Shown in pieces: positions 26,551 to 36,416 of a DNA stretch of 64,000 nt; within the stretch, counting starts at the first letter, position 1, and the number at the start of each line of letters is the position of its first letter. A program made the translations under genes and the position numbers. The notes under the pieces are model-generated. The model was not told the origin of the DNA. It saw only the letters and a program-made list of their open reading frames with translations, and did no database searches. The stretch lies in assembly GCA_947497175.1 (NCBI GenBank), contig CANMFM010000006.1, forward strand, positions 434,001-498,000, read 5' to 3'. The DNA is from an uncultured Aquimarina sp. (lineage in GTDB: Bacteria > Bacteroidota > Bacteroidia > Flavobacteriales > Flavobacteriaceae).

Positions 26551-27879
26551 CTATATCTTAACTAACTCTACACGTCTATTTTTAGCTCTACCTGCAGATG
26601 TTGTATTATCGCCTAAAGGTTTAGATTCTCCATATCCTTTTGATGCTAGTTGTGAGGTAGAAATACCGTATTTTTTAGTGAGTAAGGCTCGTACTGCAGC
26701 AGATCTTTTTTCAGATAGGGATTGATTGTATTCGGGCGCTCCCTGAGAGTCAGTATGTCCTTCAATACTTATTTTTAAACTGGGATCTGCTCTTAGCATT
26801 TCGGCAATCTGTTTGATCAATGGATACGACGCTTGTTTTATGATGCTTTTATCCATATCAAAATAGATGCCATACAGTGCAATCTTACCCTCAGAAATCA
26901 ACGCATTTTTAAGATGTTCTTTGTCTAGTGATGAAGTTACTAAAAAAGGTATTGGGGATAATAACTGAGGCCCCTGATCGGCATAAAAAAGCCGCACCTG
27001 ATAGTTCCCTTTATGAGTTGGCGCTTTCATTATTATTGTCCCTCCAGTCTTTGGATTCAGGTATTGATAATCAAAATACTGGTTATAACCTCCTGGAGTT
27101 GCATTAGAGTTAAAAAAGCCAAACCAAGCTTTATCCGTTAAATTAACATGTCCATTATACTTAATGATTATATCTTCCTCTGGATTATATTCCTTTTTAT
27201 TCAAGGAGAATGCTAGCCCTGTTAAATCCAATTCTCCAACGCTAAAAGATACTGTTTTTACAAGCTCACCAGGGTCTGCTGCATAAAACCGCAATTCATA
27301 ACTACCTACAGCGCTGGGAGCTTCCATTTTTAAGATGTTTTCTTGTAATGAGCTTATATACGCATACGATATATAGTTGTTTTTATCCTCTTCTTTTGAT
27401 TTGAAAACTCCTACCCATGCTCTGGGATTCATTGTGAACTTGCTTTCTACCTTAATTTCAAAAGGCTGTGAGGGTTTGATTTTTTGGGAAACCAAAGTTA
27501 ATGATAAAGTATTAGGATCTATACTGGAAATTTTAAAAGGGATTGCCTTTACTTCTTTGCCATATTCTTCTTCGAAAACTCTGAATTCATAGGCGCCTGT
27601 CTCGTTTGGAGCATCAAAATTAAACGTGCTCGAAGTTTTGTCATTAATGTAATAATAAGAGATATAACCGCCTGTACTCCCGTGAGCTACTGATGCTTTA
27701 AATATTCCGATCCAGGATTTCACTGCTAATGGTTTTGAGGTTTTAAAATTAACAAGGATCTTTTCTCCCGATTTATAATCGGATCTTTCTGTTGTTAATG
27801 TAATCTCGCGTTGCGAAAAACACAGGGTAGTAAAACCAAGCGATAAAAAGAAAAATAGATTTAAAAGATTGAATTTCAT
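26551..27879 (-). CDS. OmpA-domain protein with three Ig-like repeats
   Basis: 442 aa. A signal peptide ends LCFSQ. Three tandem repeats of about 95 aa cover residues 22-320; each has a W-[VIF]-G-x-F motif (SWIGIFKA, AWVGVFKS, AWFGFFNS) and a matching late strand (GAYEFRVFEE, GSYELRFYAAD, GNYQVRLFYAD). The C-terminal OmpA domain (about 340-442) has FDMDKSIIK, EGHTDSQG and the RAxNRRVE motif that binds peptidoglycan. The product likely spans from the peptidoglycan into the periplasm. Confidence 0.88.
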   Translation of the reverse strand: MKFNLLNLFFFLSLGFTTLCFSQREITLTTERSDYKSGEKILVNFKTSKPLAVKSWIGIFKASVAHGSTGGYISYYYINDKTSSTFNFDAPNETGAYEFRVFEEEYGKEVKAIPFKISSIDPNTLSLTLVSQKIKPSQPFEIKVESKFTMNPRAWVGVFKSKEEDKNNYISYAYISSLQENILKMEAPSAVGSYELRFYAADPGELVKTVSFSVGELDLTGLAFSLNKKEYNPEEDIIIKYNGHVNLTDKAWFGFFNSNATPGGYNQYFDYQYLNPKTGGTIIMKAPTHKGNYQVRLFYADQGPQLLSPIPFLVTSSLDKEHLKNALISEGKIALYGIYFDMDKSIIKQASYPLIKQIAEMLRADPSLKISIEGHTDSQGAPEYNQSLSEKRSAAVRALLTKKYGISTSQLASKGYGESKPLGDNTTSAGRAKNRRVELVKI

Positions 27880-28001
27880 GTGTTATTATAATTTTTTAAG
27901 CGCAGGCTAAACTTATAAAAAAGAAATGAACCCTAAGGGATACATCGATATGCAATTTATCTTGATCCTTCTGTCGTCCACAGAAGTGTTAACAATTATA
28001 T

Positions 28002-28367
28002 TCAACATGCAAAATTACCATTACAAAATATTGTCATATAGAGTAGTGCAATGATGCCTGTAACAATATTTAATGCTGGAATGCTAGCAAATAATATAGC
28101 CATGAGATTTTTATTTCTTGAAAAAAGTATCCACCCTAATGCTATTCCAATACAAGTAACAAAAGGATAGGCAATCATACTTAGTACAAGGGTAATTGTT
28201 GGAATACTATCTTCTGACCCCGGACTGTCAAACATCATTGCAGACATCATAATCATAGGTAGAGACGGTACTATTAGAATTCCGAAAATGATACTCGCTA
28301 CGATAAGATATACTCGGGTATTATTTCGTATTTTGATTTTCTTTTCCGGAATTGTAGTTTCAGACAT
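28002..28367 (-). CDS. Membrane protein of unknown function
   Basis: 121 aa with a basic N-terminal tail and three to four hydrophobic helices (about 19-45, 58-80, 87-113). The C-terminus CNGNFAC carries two cysteines that could pair. No family recognised. It is divergent from the MATE gene and shares a short promoter region with it. Confidence 0.6.
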   Translation of the reverse strand: MSETTIPEKKIKIRNNTRVYLIVASIIFGILIVPSLPMIMMSAMMFDSPGSEDSIPTITLVLSMIAYPFVTCIGIALGWILFSRNKNLMAILFASIPALNIVTGIIALLYMTIFCNGNFAC

Positions 28368-28427
28368 AGTTTTACATTAAGAACGTTAAATATACGATAA
28401 GAATATTTTAGTTTCTTCCGGTTCTAA

Positions 28428-28435
28428 TACCTTTG
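28428..28435 (+). promoter_or_regulatory. -7 promoter box of the MATE gene
   Basis: TACCTTTG matches TAnnTTTG 19 bp before the ATG at 28454. A possible TTG start at 28433 lies inside this box, which supports the ATG as the true start. Confidence 0.55.
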
Positions 28436-28453
28436 CGTGTTCAATATCAAAAA

Positions 28454-29824
28454 ATGCTACACCAATACACCAAAGAGTTTCGATATAATTTAAAGCTAGC
28501 TGCACCCGTAATGATGGGTATGCTTGGGCATACACTTGTGGCTTTGGTAGATAATATCATGGTTGGGCAATTGGGCACAGCAGAACTAGCGGCAGTATCT
28601 TTGGGCAATAGTTTTATGTTTATCGCAATGTCTTTGGGGATTGGATTTTCAACGGCAATTACTCCATTAGTAGCAGAAGCAGATGCCGAGAATAATTTTA
28701 AAAATGGTAAATCAGCTTTCAAACATGGGTTATTTCTATGTACCACATTAGGAATTATATTGTTTTTAATGATTCTTTTGGCCAAGCCATTAATGTATTT
28801 AATGAAACAACCAATCGAAGTTGTTGAGTTAGCTATACCATATTTAGATTTGGTTGCTTTTTCTCTGATACCATTAATTGTTTTTCAGGCGTTAAAACAA
28901 TTCTCTGACGGGTTATCAATGACCAGATATCCAATGTATGCTACTTTGATTGCTAACGTGGTTAATGTAATACTAAACTACATATTGATTTTTGGGAAAT
29001 TCGGATTCCCTCAAATGGGTATTGTTGGTGCAGCTATAGGAACATTGGCTTCTCGATGTATAATGGTAATGTTTTTATGGGTTTTATTAAGAAAGAAAGA
29101 AAAGTCCACACGATATGTAACCCACATTAAAATTTTTGTTCTCGAAAGTAAAATGATCAAAAAAATCATCGAGTTAGGTTTTCCATCATCATTACAAATG
29201 TTTTTTGAGGTAGCCATATTTACAGCTGCAATTTGGTTATCCGGAATTTTAGGTAAAAACCCGCAAGCAGCTAACCAAATTGCATTAAATCTTTCATCAA
29301 TGACTTTTATGGTTGCCATGGGGTTAAGTGTAGCGGCTATGGTGCGAGTTGGAAATCAAAAAGGGTTTCAAAAGTTTGAAGATTTGCGTAGAATTGCTAT
29401 TTCTATCTTTTTGTTATCCTTCATAATAGCAACTGTTTTTGCCTTAATATTTATTGTTTGTAATGAGCTTCTGCCTATGATTTATTTAGATATTGACGAT
29501 ACCGAGAATCTGGTTGATAATACCGAAGTAATTAGTATCGCAGCAAAACTTTTGATCATAGCGGCCTTATTTCAGATCTCTGATGCTATTCAGGTTACAG
29601 TACTAGGTGCGCTTAGAGGGTTACAAGATGTGAAAATTCCTACCGTAATTACATTTGTTGCCTATTGGGTCATTGGGTTTCCTATAAGTTACTATTTAGG
29701 GTTGCATACCGAATATAAAAGTTCAGGCATATGGATAGGCTTATTAGCGGGTTTAACTGCTTCGGCATTGTTATTGTATTTAAGATTTAATAAATTAACA
29801 AATGGTTTAATTCGGAAAGACTAA
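28454..29824 (+). CDS. MATE family efflux transporter
   Basis: 456 aa from the ATG at 28454, with 12 predicted helices. The N-terminal half has the MATE signature LVALVDNIMVGQLGTAELAAVSLGNS, and the second half repeats it (AAIWLSGILGKNPQAANQIALNLSSMTFMVAMGLSVAA). It belongs to the NorM/DinF-like branch of Na+- or H+-driven multidrug exporters in the inner membrane. Monocistronic. Confidence 0.93.
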   Translation: MLHQYTKEFRYNLKLAAPVMMGMLGHTLVALVDNIMVGQLGTAELAAVSLGNSFMFIAMSLGIGFSTAITPLVAEADAENNFKNGKSAFKHGLFLCTTLGIILFLMILLAKPLMYLMKQPIEVVELAIPYLDLVAFSLIPLIVFQALKQFSDGLSMTRYPMYATLIANVVNVILNYILIFGKFGFPQMGIVGAAIGTLASRCIMVMFLWVLLRKKEKSTRYVTHIKIFVLESKMIKKIIELGFPSSLQMFFEVAIFTAAIWLSGILGKNPQAANQIALNLSSMTFMVAMGLSVAAMVRVGNQKGFQKFEDLRRIAISIFLLSFIIATVFALIFIVCNELLPMIYLDIDDTENLVDNTEVISIAAKLLIIAALFQISDAIQVTVLGALRGLQDVKIPTVITFVAYWVIGFPISYYLGLHTEYKSSGIWIGLLAGLTASALLLYLRFNKLTNGLIRKD

Positions 29825-29872
29825 TTTTTCTATATCTCTAAGAGCAATGTGCCTTGCATGGATAAATGTTTG

Positions 29873-29903
29873 TTTGGTATTAACGAATAATTAACTATCT
29901 TTC
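29873..29903 (+). promoter_or_regulatory. Promoter of the second OmpA-family gene
   Basis: TTTG (29873-29876), a spacer of exactly 19 bp, then TATCTTTC (29896-29903), one base from TAnnTTTG. This is the ideal Bacteroidota primary-sigma spacing, 21 bp before the start codon. Confidence 0.6.
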
Positions 29904-29924
29904 CAAAAAAACAGAACTACAAAA

Positions 29925-31010
29925 ATGAGAGTCCCAAATTCTAAATTTTGTCTACTGCTTATCGTATTTATAGTTGCAATTTCTTACAGCGGTAGAGGTC
30001 AAAACTTCGAACATAGTAAAGCACAAAATTTAATTCCGAACCCTAGTTTTGAAAATATCAACACTACGATTAAGCGTTTGGATATGGAAATGCAGAATTT
30101 TGGTATTATGAAGGATTGGAAACCTTCGGTTAACACACCAGATGTATACCATCCCGGATTAGAATCTATTCGATTTATTCATAAATCACCCAATTTTTTG
30201 AAACAGTTTGGAGCACAAGAGCCAAGAACCGGAGAAGGAAAAGTTGGAATGTACATTGCAGGAGGAATGCATAAAGAAGGAGTAACAGTTAAATTAAAGC
30301 GTCCTTTAGGAGCTGGAAAATTTTATTATTTCCATATGTATGTTTCTTTAGGAGAAGGTATCTCTAATTCTTGTACATCATCAATTGGATCTTATTTTAG
30401 TGCAAGAGTGCCAAAAATAACAACCACATCAAAACTCCCTTTACATGTAAAGTCTTCAAAAATGGTTTGTAATACTAAAGGGTGGACTAAAGTCTGTGGG
30501 GTATATAAGGCAAAGGGTACAGAAAAGTTTATTTCACTAGGATATTTTGGAGATAGCCCTGGAGGAAAATCAGTAAAGGGCGGTAAATATGATACAGGGT
30601 ATTATTTTGTAGATGACGTGCTGCTTATGGAGATGAGAGATCCTAAAAATCTTGTGGCAGGTCAGGTTTGTGATATGGCACTGAAGTTTTCGCCAATAGA
30701 GTTTTTGATTGGAGAAAGTGAAGCGTATACCGAGATTAAAAAAGCACTGGATTCTTATATCCAATATGTTACTGTATTTAAGGTAAATTCAGTAAAAATA
30801 ACTGGTCATGCAGATGATGCAGGTTCCAAATTTGAAAATGAAATCATGTCTGCCATGCGTGCTAGTAATGTGAAGCAGTATATGATAGAAAAAGGAGTCG
30901 AGGAATCATTAATTGAAATCGTAGCTGCCGGAGAGACATCTCCTGTGGTTAGTACGGGTTCTGATTTGGATTCTGACTCTAATAATAGAGTAGAGATTGA
31001 AATAAAGTAA
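29925..31010 (+). CDS. OmpA-domain protein with N-terminal jelly-roll module
   Basis: 361 aa with a signal peptide (1-25). Residues 35-240 begin with NLIPNPSFE, a start typical of carbohydrate-binding-like jelly rolls in flavobacterial surface proteins, and contain several Cys. A short OmpA-like domain (about 255-361) follows, with KFSPIEFLIGESEAY, ITGHADDAG, MRASNVKQYMIEKGV and a degenerate end (DSNNRVEIEIK). It probably attaches to peptidoglycan; the binding partner of the jelly roll is unknown. Confidence 0.82.
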   Translation: MRVPNSKFCLLLIVFIVAISYSGRGQNFEHSKAQNLIPNPSFENINTTIKRLDMEMQNFGIMKDWKPSVNTPDVYHPGLESIRFIHKSPNFLKQFGAQEPRTGEGKVGMYIAGGMHKEGVTVKLKRPLGAGKFYYFHMYVSLGEGISNSCTSSIGSYFSARVPKITTTSKLPLHVKSSKMVCNTKGWTKVCGVYKAKGTEKFISLGYFGDSPGGKSVKGGKYDTGYYFVDDVLLMEMRDPKNLVAGQVCDMALKFSPIEFLIGESEAYTEIKKALDSYIQYVTVFKVNSVKITGHADDAGSKFENEIMSAMRASNVKQYMIEKGVEESLIEIVAAGETSPVVSTGSDLDSDSNNRVEIEIK

Positions 31011-31081
31011 CAGTTTGGCAAGTATATATTGGTTTGCCTGAAAAAGATAGTACCTTTGAACCTTTAATTTTAAGTATTGCT

Positions 31082-31309
31082 ATGGGCTTTCCAAAATTCT
31101 TACTAGGTGATAATACTGATTATCCTGAAGCTATTTTTGTCGTACATACAGAGTTTCCCAGATTTATTATTAATTTGGAAAATGATGAAGTAGAGTGGTT
31201 AGAAGAGTTTGATAAGCATGATGAGAAAGAGTTGCAAAGCGAAGCAGAGAATCTTTTTCAGGAAGCAAATAACTTCTATGATCGCGAGATAGAGCGATAC
31301 GAAGATTAA
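31082..31309 (+). CDS. Small acidic protein, unknown
   Basis: 75 aa from the ATG at 31082; an upstream TTG at 31034 in frame is less likely. Pattern: FPKFLLGDNTDYPEAIFVVHTEFPRFIINLEND, then a very acidic helical tail (EELQSEAENLFQEANNFYDREIER type). Conserved-looking but not assigned to a family by me; cytoplasmic. It lies 20 bp before the PAP2 gene and is probably co-transcribed with it. Confidence 0.7.
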   Translation: MGFPKFLLGDNTDYPEAIFVVHTEFPRFIINLENDEVEWLEEFDKHDEKELQSEAENLFQEANNFYDREIERYED

Positions 31310-31329
31310 AAACGGATTGACTAGTTTAG

Positions 31330-31905
31330 ATGGAAGAGTTAATACAATTAGATAAAGATTTATTTTTATACCTAAATAACTTAGGTAGTCCGATATGGGA
31401 TGGGTTTTGGTTATTTATGACCGAGAAGTTTTACCAAATACCACTGTATTTACTGTTACTTATATTTTTTTACAAGTATTTTGGTATACGCGGAACGATA
31501 ATAACGTTGATTCTTGTAGCTCTCTTAATTACGGCATCAGACCAACTAGCTAATTTATTTAAATATGTTATTTTTAAAAGGCCTAGACCTTGTAGGGCAG
31601 AAGATGTAGCTGAGTTTACACGATTTATTGCCGAGCGATGTGGCCGTTATGGATATTTTTCTGGCCATGCAACCAATTCTATGGCGCTTGCATTTTTTAC
31701 AGGTTTGGCGCTTCAGAAACACCTTAAGTATATTTTCCTTTTTATGATAATTTGGGCTATTATCGTTAGCTACAGTAGGATTTATGTAGGAGTACATTAT
31801 CCTGCAGATGTTGTTACCGGGATGGTAGCAGGAATACTATTAGGAGTAGGAGCGTACAAATTACACTCTTTTTTGATCAAAAGATTCGGACAGGTTAGTT
31901 ATTAA
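31330..31905 (+). CDS. PAP2 family membrane phosphatase
   Basis: 191 aa with about six helices. All three acid-phosphatase motifs are present: KYVIFKRPRP, YFSGH, and SRIYVGVHYPADV, containing the catalytic His and Asp. It is likely a lipid phosphatase such as an undecaprenyl- or phosphatidylglycerol-phosphate phosphatase in the inner membrane; the choice between them is open. Confidence 0.9.
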   Translation: MEELIQLDKDLFLYLNNLGSPIWDGFWLFMTEKFYQIPLYLLLLIFFYKYFGIRGTIITLILVALLITASDQLANLFKYVIFKRPRPCRAEDVAEFTRFIAERCGRYGYFSGHATNSMALAFFTGLALQKHLKYIFLFMIIWAIIVSYSRIYVGVHYPADVVTGMVAGILLGVGAYKLHSFLIKRFGQVSY

Positions 31906-31978
31906 GTTTTTATTCTCTTTATTTAGTTTTGTGATTCACATCTTTTAATACGACTAAAAAATTTAACTTTGCCACTGC

Positions 31979-34231
31979 TTATTCTTTGTTAAACTTTCTC
32001 TTTTTCGTCTTTTTGCTAAAAAGACGTTTTAATAGATTGTCTCTTTTTTCTGATTTACAGTCTAAATCCTGTAATACTTCTTTAGACGGTTCTTCAAATT
32101 TACTTTTTGTAATAGGATTAAAAACAACATCTCTGCTCATTTTTTGATACAATTTTGCAAAAACAGGCAGGGCTGTATTTGCACCTTGACCTAAAGTGGT
32201 AGTTTTAAAACCAATATTATAATTATCATTTCCAACCCAAGTGACAGTTACAAGATTAGGAGTAATACCTACAAACCAACCATCTTTGTTATCTTGTGTA
32301 GTTCCTGTTTTTCCTGCAATATCATTGTCTAATTGATAGGTTGTTCTTAAGCGAGTAGCCGTACCTTTTTCTACAGTCGACTTCATCATTTCTAAAAGTA
32401 CTTGTCTTGTATAATCATTATATGCAGGGGTTTCAGCAATTTCTGGTTCAAATGAAGTAATCAGATTACCATTTTTATCTTCAATTTTAGAAATATAATA
32501 GGGTTGTACCGCTTTTCCTTGATTTACGTAACTGGCATAGGCACCTGCTAAATCTTTTATTTTGATGCCATCTGTACCCAGAGCCATAGCAGGTTTTTCT
32601 GAAAGAGAATCAGAAATTCCTAATTTTCTAACCTGATCAACTACTTTTGAGATACCAACTTCGTTTAAGACTTTCACCGCAATGGTATTTACAGAAGTGC
32701 TTAATGCTTTTTCTAAAGTATAATTCAGGTAAGGGTCCTCCTCTTCAGACGCGTTCTTTGGGGTCCAGTTATCCAAATTGGTATATGTAATTTCTCTGGT
32801 CGAGAAATACGAACAAGGCTTCAAACCATGCTCTATAGCCGCCGTGTATACAAACGGTTTAAATGTTGAACCTACTTGTCTTTTACTTTGCGAAACATGA
32901 TCGTATTTAAAATACCGATAGTCAATTCCACCAATGTATGCCTGCACTGCTCCCGTAGAGGGTTCTATAGCAATCATCCCTGCATTAAGAAACTTAAGAT
33001 AGTGCTGAAGACTATCTAAGGAAGAAGCCATTTTAGTAATATTTCCTTCCCATTCGAATAATTCTATATCCTTTTTTTTGGATAGAGAATCCTTAATTTG
33101 ATTTTCGGTTAATCCCTGACTTTTATAATTTTTATACATAGTCAAATCTTTCACGGCATTATCTACAAGTTCTTTGTTGTTTTTCCAGGGAGCTGTAGTA
33201 CCATAAGATTTTTCATAATCTTTCTGTAACACCTGCATATGCTCTTTCATAGCTTCTTCAGCCAAAAATTGCATCTTAGCATCTAATGTAGTGTAGATGA
33301 TTAATCCATCATTATATAGATCATAGGGTGTATTATCAGGTTTTTTGTGATTTTTTAAGAGCTCGTTAAGTTCTTTCTTTACAGCAGACCTGAAGTAAGG
33401 GGCCAGGCCAAGATCGTGATTAAAATATTGGTAATCTAGGGCGATATTCTGGTTCATTGTTTGATCCGCTCTAGCAGTGCTTATGTATTTGTATTTTACC
33501 ATTTGTTGTAGTACAACATCTCTTCGTAGCTGGCTTCTTTCCGGAAAAAGGCGGGGATTATAGCTGTGATTAGCTTTTAGAGTACCTATTAATATTGCAG
33601 CTTCAGAAAGTGTTAACTGGTGGGTAGGTTTATTAAAAAACTTCTGAGACGCGCTTTCAATCCCATAAGTGTTATCAGGAAAAGGTACCGTGTTGAAATA
33701 CAATGTAAGAATTTCTTTTTTCGAATAAATATCTTCTATTCTTTTTGCAATAAAAGACTCTTTTAATTTATTAATAACTGTGCTAAATAAGCGATATTTT
33801 TTTCTACCAAATAGATTCTTGGCCAGCTGCAAAGTAATCGTACTACCGCCTCCAGAAGATTTGTCTCTAAGTAGTATCGTTTTAAAAAATACTCGGAACA
33901 GACTTATGTTATCTACACCATCGTGTTCATAAAACCTAACATCTTCAGTAGCAACCAAAGCATCAATAAGATGTTGTGGCAGGTCTTCATAGGTTATGGG
34001 TTGTCTATCAAAGATATAATATTTACCTATGAGATGTCCGTCTTTGTCGAGTACTTGAGTAGCTTCGGCTTGTTTTAGTGAGCTTAATTCTTTGGTCGTT
34101 GGTAATGTTCCGAAGAAACCGAAATAAATACTCGCGTAAAAACACAAAAACAAAATGAACCCTCCACTTAATAATATAAGAGGCCACTTGATCCATCTGT
34201 TTTGCAATAGTTTTTTTATCCTAATCATCAT
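31979..34231 (-). CDS. Penicillin-binding protein 1A, bifunctional
   Basis: 750 aa. One N-terminal TM (about 17-37), then a GT51 glycosyltransferase domain with ATEDVRFYEHDGVD, GGSTITLQLAKN and RIEDIYSKKEILTLYFN. The transpeptidase domain has STFKPF (SxxK), SVNT (SxN) and KTGTTQDNKDGWF (KTG). A basic C-terminal tail ends it. It polymerises and crosslinks peptidoglycan at the inner membrane. The BCCT gene lies 33 bp upstream on the same strand. Confidence 0.95.
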   Translation of the reverse strand: MMIRIKKLLQNRWIKWPLILLSGGFILFLCFYASIYFGFFGTLPTTKELSSLKQAEATQVLDKDGHLIGKYYIFDRQPITYEDLPQHLIDALVATEDVRFYEHDGVDNISLFRVFFKTILLRDKSSGGGSTITLQLAKNLFGRKKYRLFSTVINKLKESFIAKRIEDIYSKKEILTLYFNTVPFPDNTYGIESASQKFFNKPTHQLTLSEAAILIGTLKANHSYNPRLFPERSQLRRDVVLQQMVKYKYISTARADQTMNQNIALDYQYFNHDLGLAPYFRSAVKKELNELLKNHKKPDNTPYDLYNDGLIIYTTLDAKMQFLAEEAMKEHMQVLQKDYEKSYGTTAPWKNNKELVDNAVKDLTMYKNYKSQGLTENQIKDSLSKKKDIELFEWEGNITKMASSLDSLQHYLKFLNAGMIAIEPSTGAVQAYIGGIDYRYFKYDHVSQSKRQVGSTFKPFVYTAAIEHGLKPCSYFSTREITYTNLDNWTPKNASEEEDPYLNYTLEKALSTSVNTIAVKVLNEVGISKVVDQVRKLGISDSLSEKPAMALGTDGIKIKDLAGAYASYVNQGKAVQPYYISKIEDKNGNLITSFEPEIAETPAYNDYTRQVLLEMMKSTVEKGTATRLRTTYQLDNDIAGKTGTTQDNKDGWFVGITPNLVTVTWVGNDNYNIGFKTTTLGQGANTALPVFAKLYQKMSRDVVFNPITKSKFEEPSKEVLQDLDCKSEKRDNLLKRLFSKKTKKRKFNKE

Positions 34232-34264
34232 ATCGACATAGATAACGTTTAAAATGTCATATTA

Positions 34265-35785
34265 TTAAGCAGAATCTGTTTGTTGTTGTTTCCTATAATC
34301 ACGTATAAACAAAATTATCATGATTACCATCAATAGCGAAAAGGGGAGAGAAGTAATAATGAGTAGTTTTTGCATAGCAATGAGTACATCAATATCTGCT
34401 TTTGCGTTTCCTAATAAAATAATTCCGATAGAAAAGATCGTTAAAATAATACTCCATAAAAGGCGATGTTTTTTTGAAGGTTCTTGTTTTCCATCATCTG
34501 TAAACATGCTTAATACAAAAATAGCAGAATCCAGCGAAGTGACTAAAAAACTAATAAGAAGTAAAATGGTTAAGGTATTTATAAATCCTTGAAAAGGGTA
34601 GTTTTCAAAAAATATAAAGATGGAACTAAAAACATTATCAAACTGCCCCTGATAATTCCCTAAATTTTCAATAATCGTAAAAGCTGAATGCCCAAAGGTC
34701 GTAAACCAGAAAAAGGTTCCCAAAGATGGTATAAGTAAAACGCCTAATATAACCTCACGCATGGTTCTGCCTTTGGATATTCTTGCGATAAATATTCCTG
34801 TAAAAGGAGCCCATGCTAACCAAAATGCCCAATAATAATAGGTCCAGTCTGTTAAAAATGCTTCACCTGGATCATAATGTCCATAGGCTATACTTAAGGG
34901 TATAAAATCAATCACGTACTGATATGATGCTACAAAAAATTGGCTCAATATTGATAGAATATCGCTTTGTAGGAATACAAATAGTAGTAAACCAACCGTA
35001 ACGTATATATTCCAGGTGGAAATTACTTTAATACCTTTGTGAACACCCCTGAAAACCGATATAAATGCCAGGGTTGAAATAATGAGAAGTACTATAATCG
35101 TTGTTTTAAGACCAAAATCTTCTTGTAGTAAATGAGTAAGACCACCTTTGATTTGGGTGGTTCCAAGTCCAATGGCAGCTACAAGTCCAAAAACTGTAGT
35201 AAGAATGGCAAGAATATCGATACTTCCAAAAATAAGCTGTCGAGGCTTTTTTGAAGTCACTATACCTTCGATCGAAGAAAAAGCACTGCTCGACAGTACT
35301 TTTTTTGATTGTACAAATAGATAATACCCAATGGTGATAGCAAATACAGCATAAAAAGCCCAGGCAGTAAAACCCCATTGATAAAACGTGTACTCTAGAG
35401 CAATTGTGGCTGAATCAGTTTGATTGGTAATCGGAGGATTACATATCATAAAAACAGGTTCTTGTACGGCTCTAAGCAAAATGCCAGCACCCATTCCGGC
35501 ACTATATAACATAGATATCCAGGACAGGCGAGAAAACTGCGGTCTGTCCGTGTCTTTTCCTAATCGGTGTTTACCCCAGGGAGAAAAAGCTAAAAATATC
35601 AAAAGAAGCACGCAAAGCAATCCTAACCATAAATAAAATCCGCCAAATCGCTGTCGAATGTATACAGAAATAGATTCGATTCCATTATATGTCTCAATGG
35701 TGAAAACATATAAGAAGAATGAAAAAAAAAGTAAAATCCCTAAGGAGATGTAGAGCAAGCCATTTTGCTTGGGGTTTAATTTCAT
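34265..35785 (-). CDS. BCCT family transporter
   Basis: 506 aa with 12 predicted helices. The BCCT signature WTYYYWAFWLAWAPFTGIFIARISKGRTMREVI is in the second half, and the glycine-rich helix SAGMGAGILLRAVQEP in the first. Proteins of this family take up glycine betaine, choline or carnitine with Na+ or H+, fitting osmoprotection in a marine bacterium. The usual aromatic box in the SAGMGIGLLFWGVAEP segment is altered to LLRAVQEP, so the substrate may differ. Confidence 0.9.
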   Translation of the reverse strand: MKLNPKQNGLLYISLGILLFFSFFLYVFTIETYNGIESISVYIRQRFGGFYLWLGLLCVLLLIFLAFSPWGKHRLGKDTDRPQFSRLSWISMLYSAGMGAGILLRAVQEPVFMICNPPITNQTDSATIALEYTFYQWGFTAWAFYAVFAITIGYYLFVQSKKVLSSSAFSSIEGIVTSKKPRQLIFGSIDILAILTTVFGLVAAIGLGTTQIKGGLTHLLQEDFGLKTTIIVLLIISTLAFISVFRGVHKGIKVISTWNIYVTVGLLLFVFLQSDILSILSQFFVASYQYVIDFIPLSIAYGHYDPGEAFLTDWTYYYWAFWLAWAPFTGIFIARISKGRTMREVILGVLLIPSLGTFFWFTTFGHSAFTIIENLGNYQGQFDNVFSSIFIFFENYPFQGFINTLTILLLISFLVTSLDSAIFVLSMFTDDGKQEPSKKHRLLWSIILTIFSIGIILLGNAKADIDVLIAMQKLLIITSLPFSLLMVIMIILFIRDYRKQQQTDSA

Positions 35786-36123
35786 GAGATACTTTATTCT
35801 TAAAGTTTGAATATTTTAATCATCAATCTCTCGATGTCACATAAATGTCTAAAAAAGTTTTGACAATTGTTTAGTAATGCACAAAACTTTTGGGTTTTTT
35901 AACAAGTAAAAAATTCAAAAAATAATTTATTTTTTAAGATTGATTTCTTAAAAGTTTCATTTTTTTTAAATAAACTTGTAATAGCATAACGAACAGATTA
36001 TGCACTATACCCGGATTGAATATTACTTGGGGTTAGTTACTGTAATACCCCAAGGTTTGTACTATAAAATGTGTTTTACGGCGCATTTCTAATAGATGTA
36101 TTACTAACTAAACCTACAAACCC
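35786..36123. other. Divergent intergenic region with an inverted repeat
   Basis: AT-rich 338-bp region between the BCCT gene and a small + strand gene. TTGGGGT (36027-36033) and ACCCCAA (36047-36053) form 7-bp arms around 13 nt, about 70 bp before the gene at 36124. It could be an operator. No T-run, no small ORF seen. Confidence 0.4.
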
Positions 36124-36408
36124 ATGAGAAGAGTAATTGTTGATTACAAAAAATTGAATAAAAACATTCTAAATCTTCTAGTAGAAAAGTTTCCTGATGG
36201 TTATGCTGATCGAGATATTATTTCTTTCAAAAATCATCATAATGAAGCTATTGAAGCTGTTGAAGTAAAAACAAGCGACACAGTGTATCTTGTAAAAATA
36301 AGCAAGCGCTTAGCCGATACTATGGAAAGTTTTGAAGACGAAACTTCTGTCAATGAAATCCCGAATGAGGTAAATGAAGATCAGGTAGGAAATATGGATG
36401 ACAAATAG
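36124..36408 (+). CDS. Small conserved hypothetical protein
   Basis: 94 aa. Starts MRRVIVDYKKLNKNILNLLVEKFPDGY and ends in an acidic tail. The first 70 residues look like a small alpha/beta domain (AVEVKTSDTVYLVKISKRL), the rest is probably disordered. I recall similar proteins in Flavobacteriaceae but no assigned function. It converges on meaB with an 8-bp gap. Confidence 0.7.
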   Translation: MRRVIVDYKKLNKNILNLLVEKFPDGYADRDIISFKNHHNEAIEAVEVKTSDTVYLVKISKRLADTMESFEDETSVNEIPNEVNEDQVGNMDDK

Positions 36409-36416
36409 TTTTTAAA

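Noticed and set aside
26537-26725. Frame of 62 codons over the 3' end of the OmpA gene
   Set aside because: Antisense to the conserved C-terminal OmpA motif; begins in the 18-bp gap between convergent genes.
34320-34592. Open frame opposite the BCCT gene
   Set aside because: Shadow of the transporter gene, with low-complexity hydrophobic composition and no start context.
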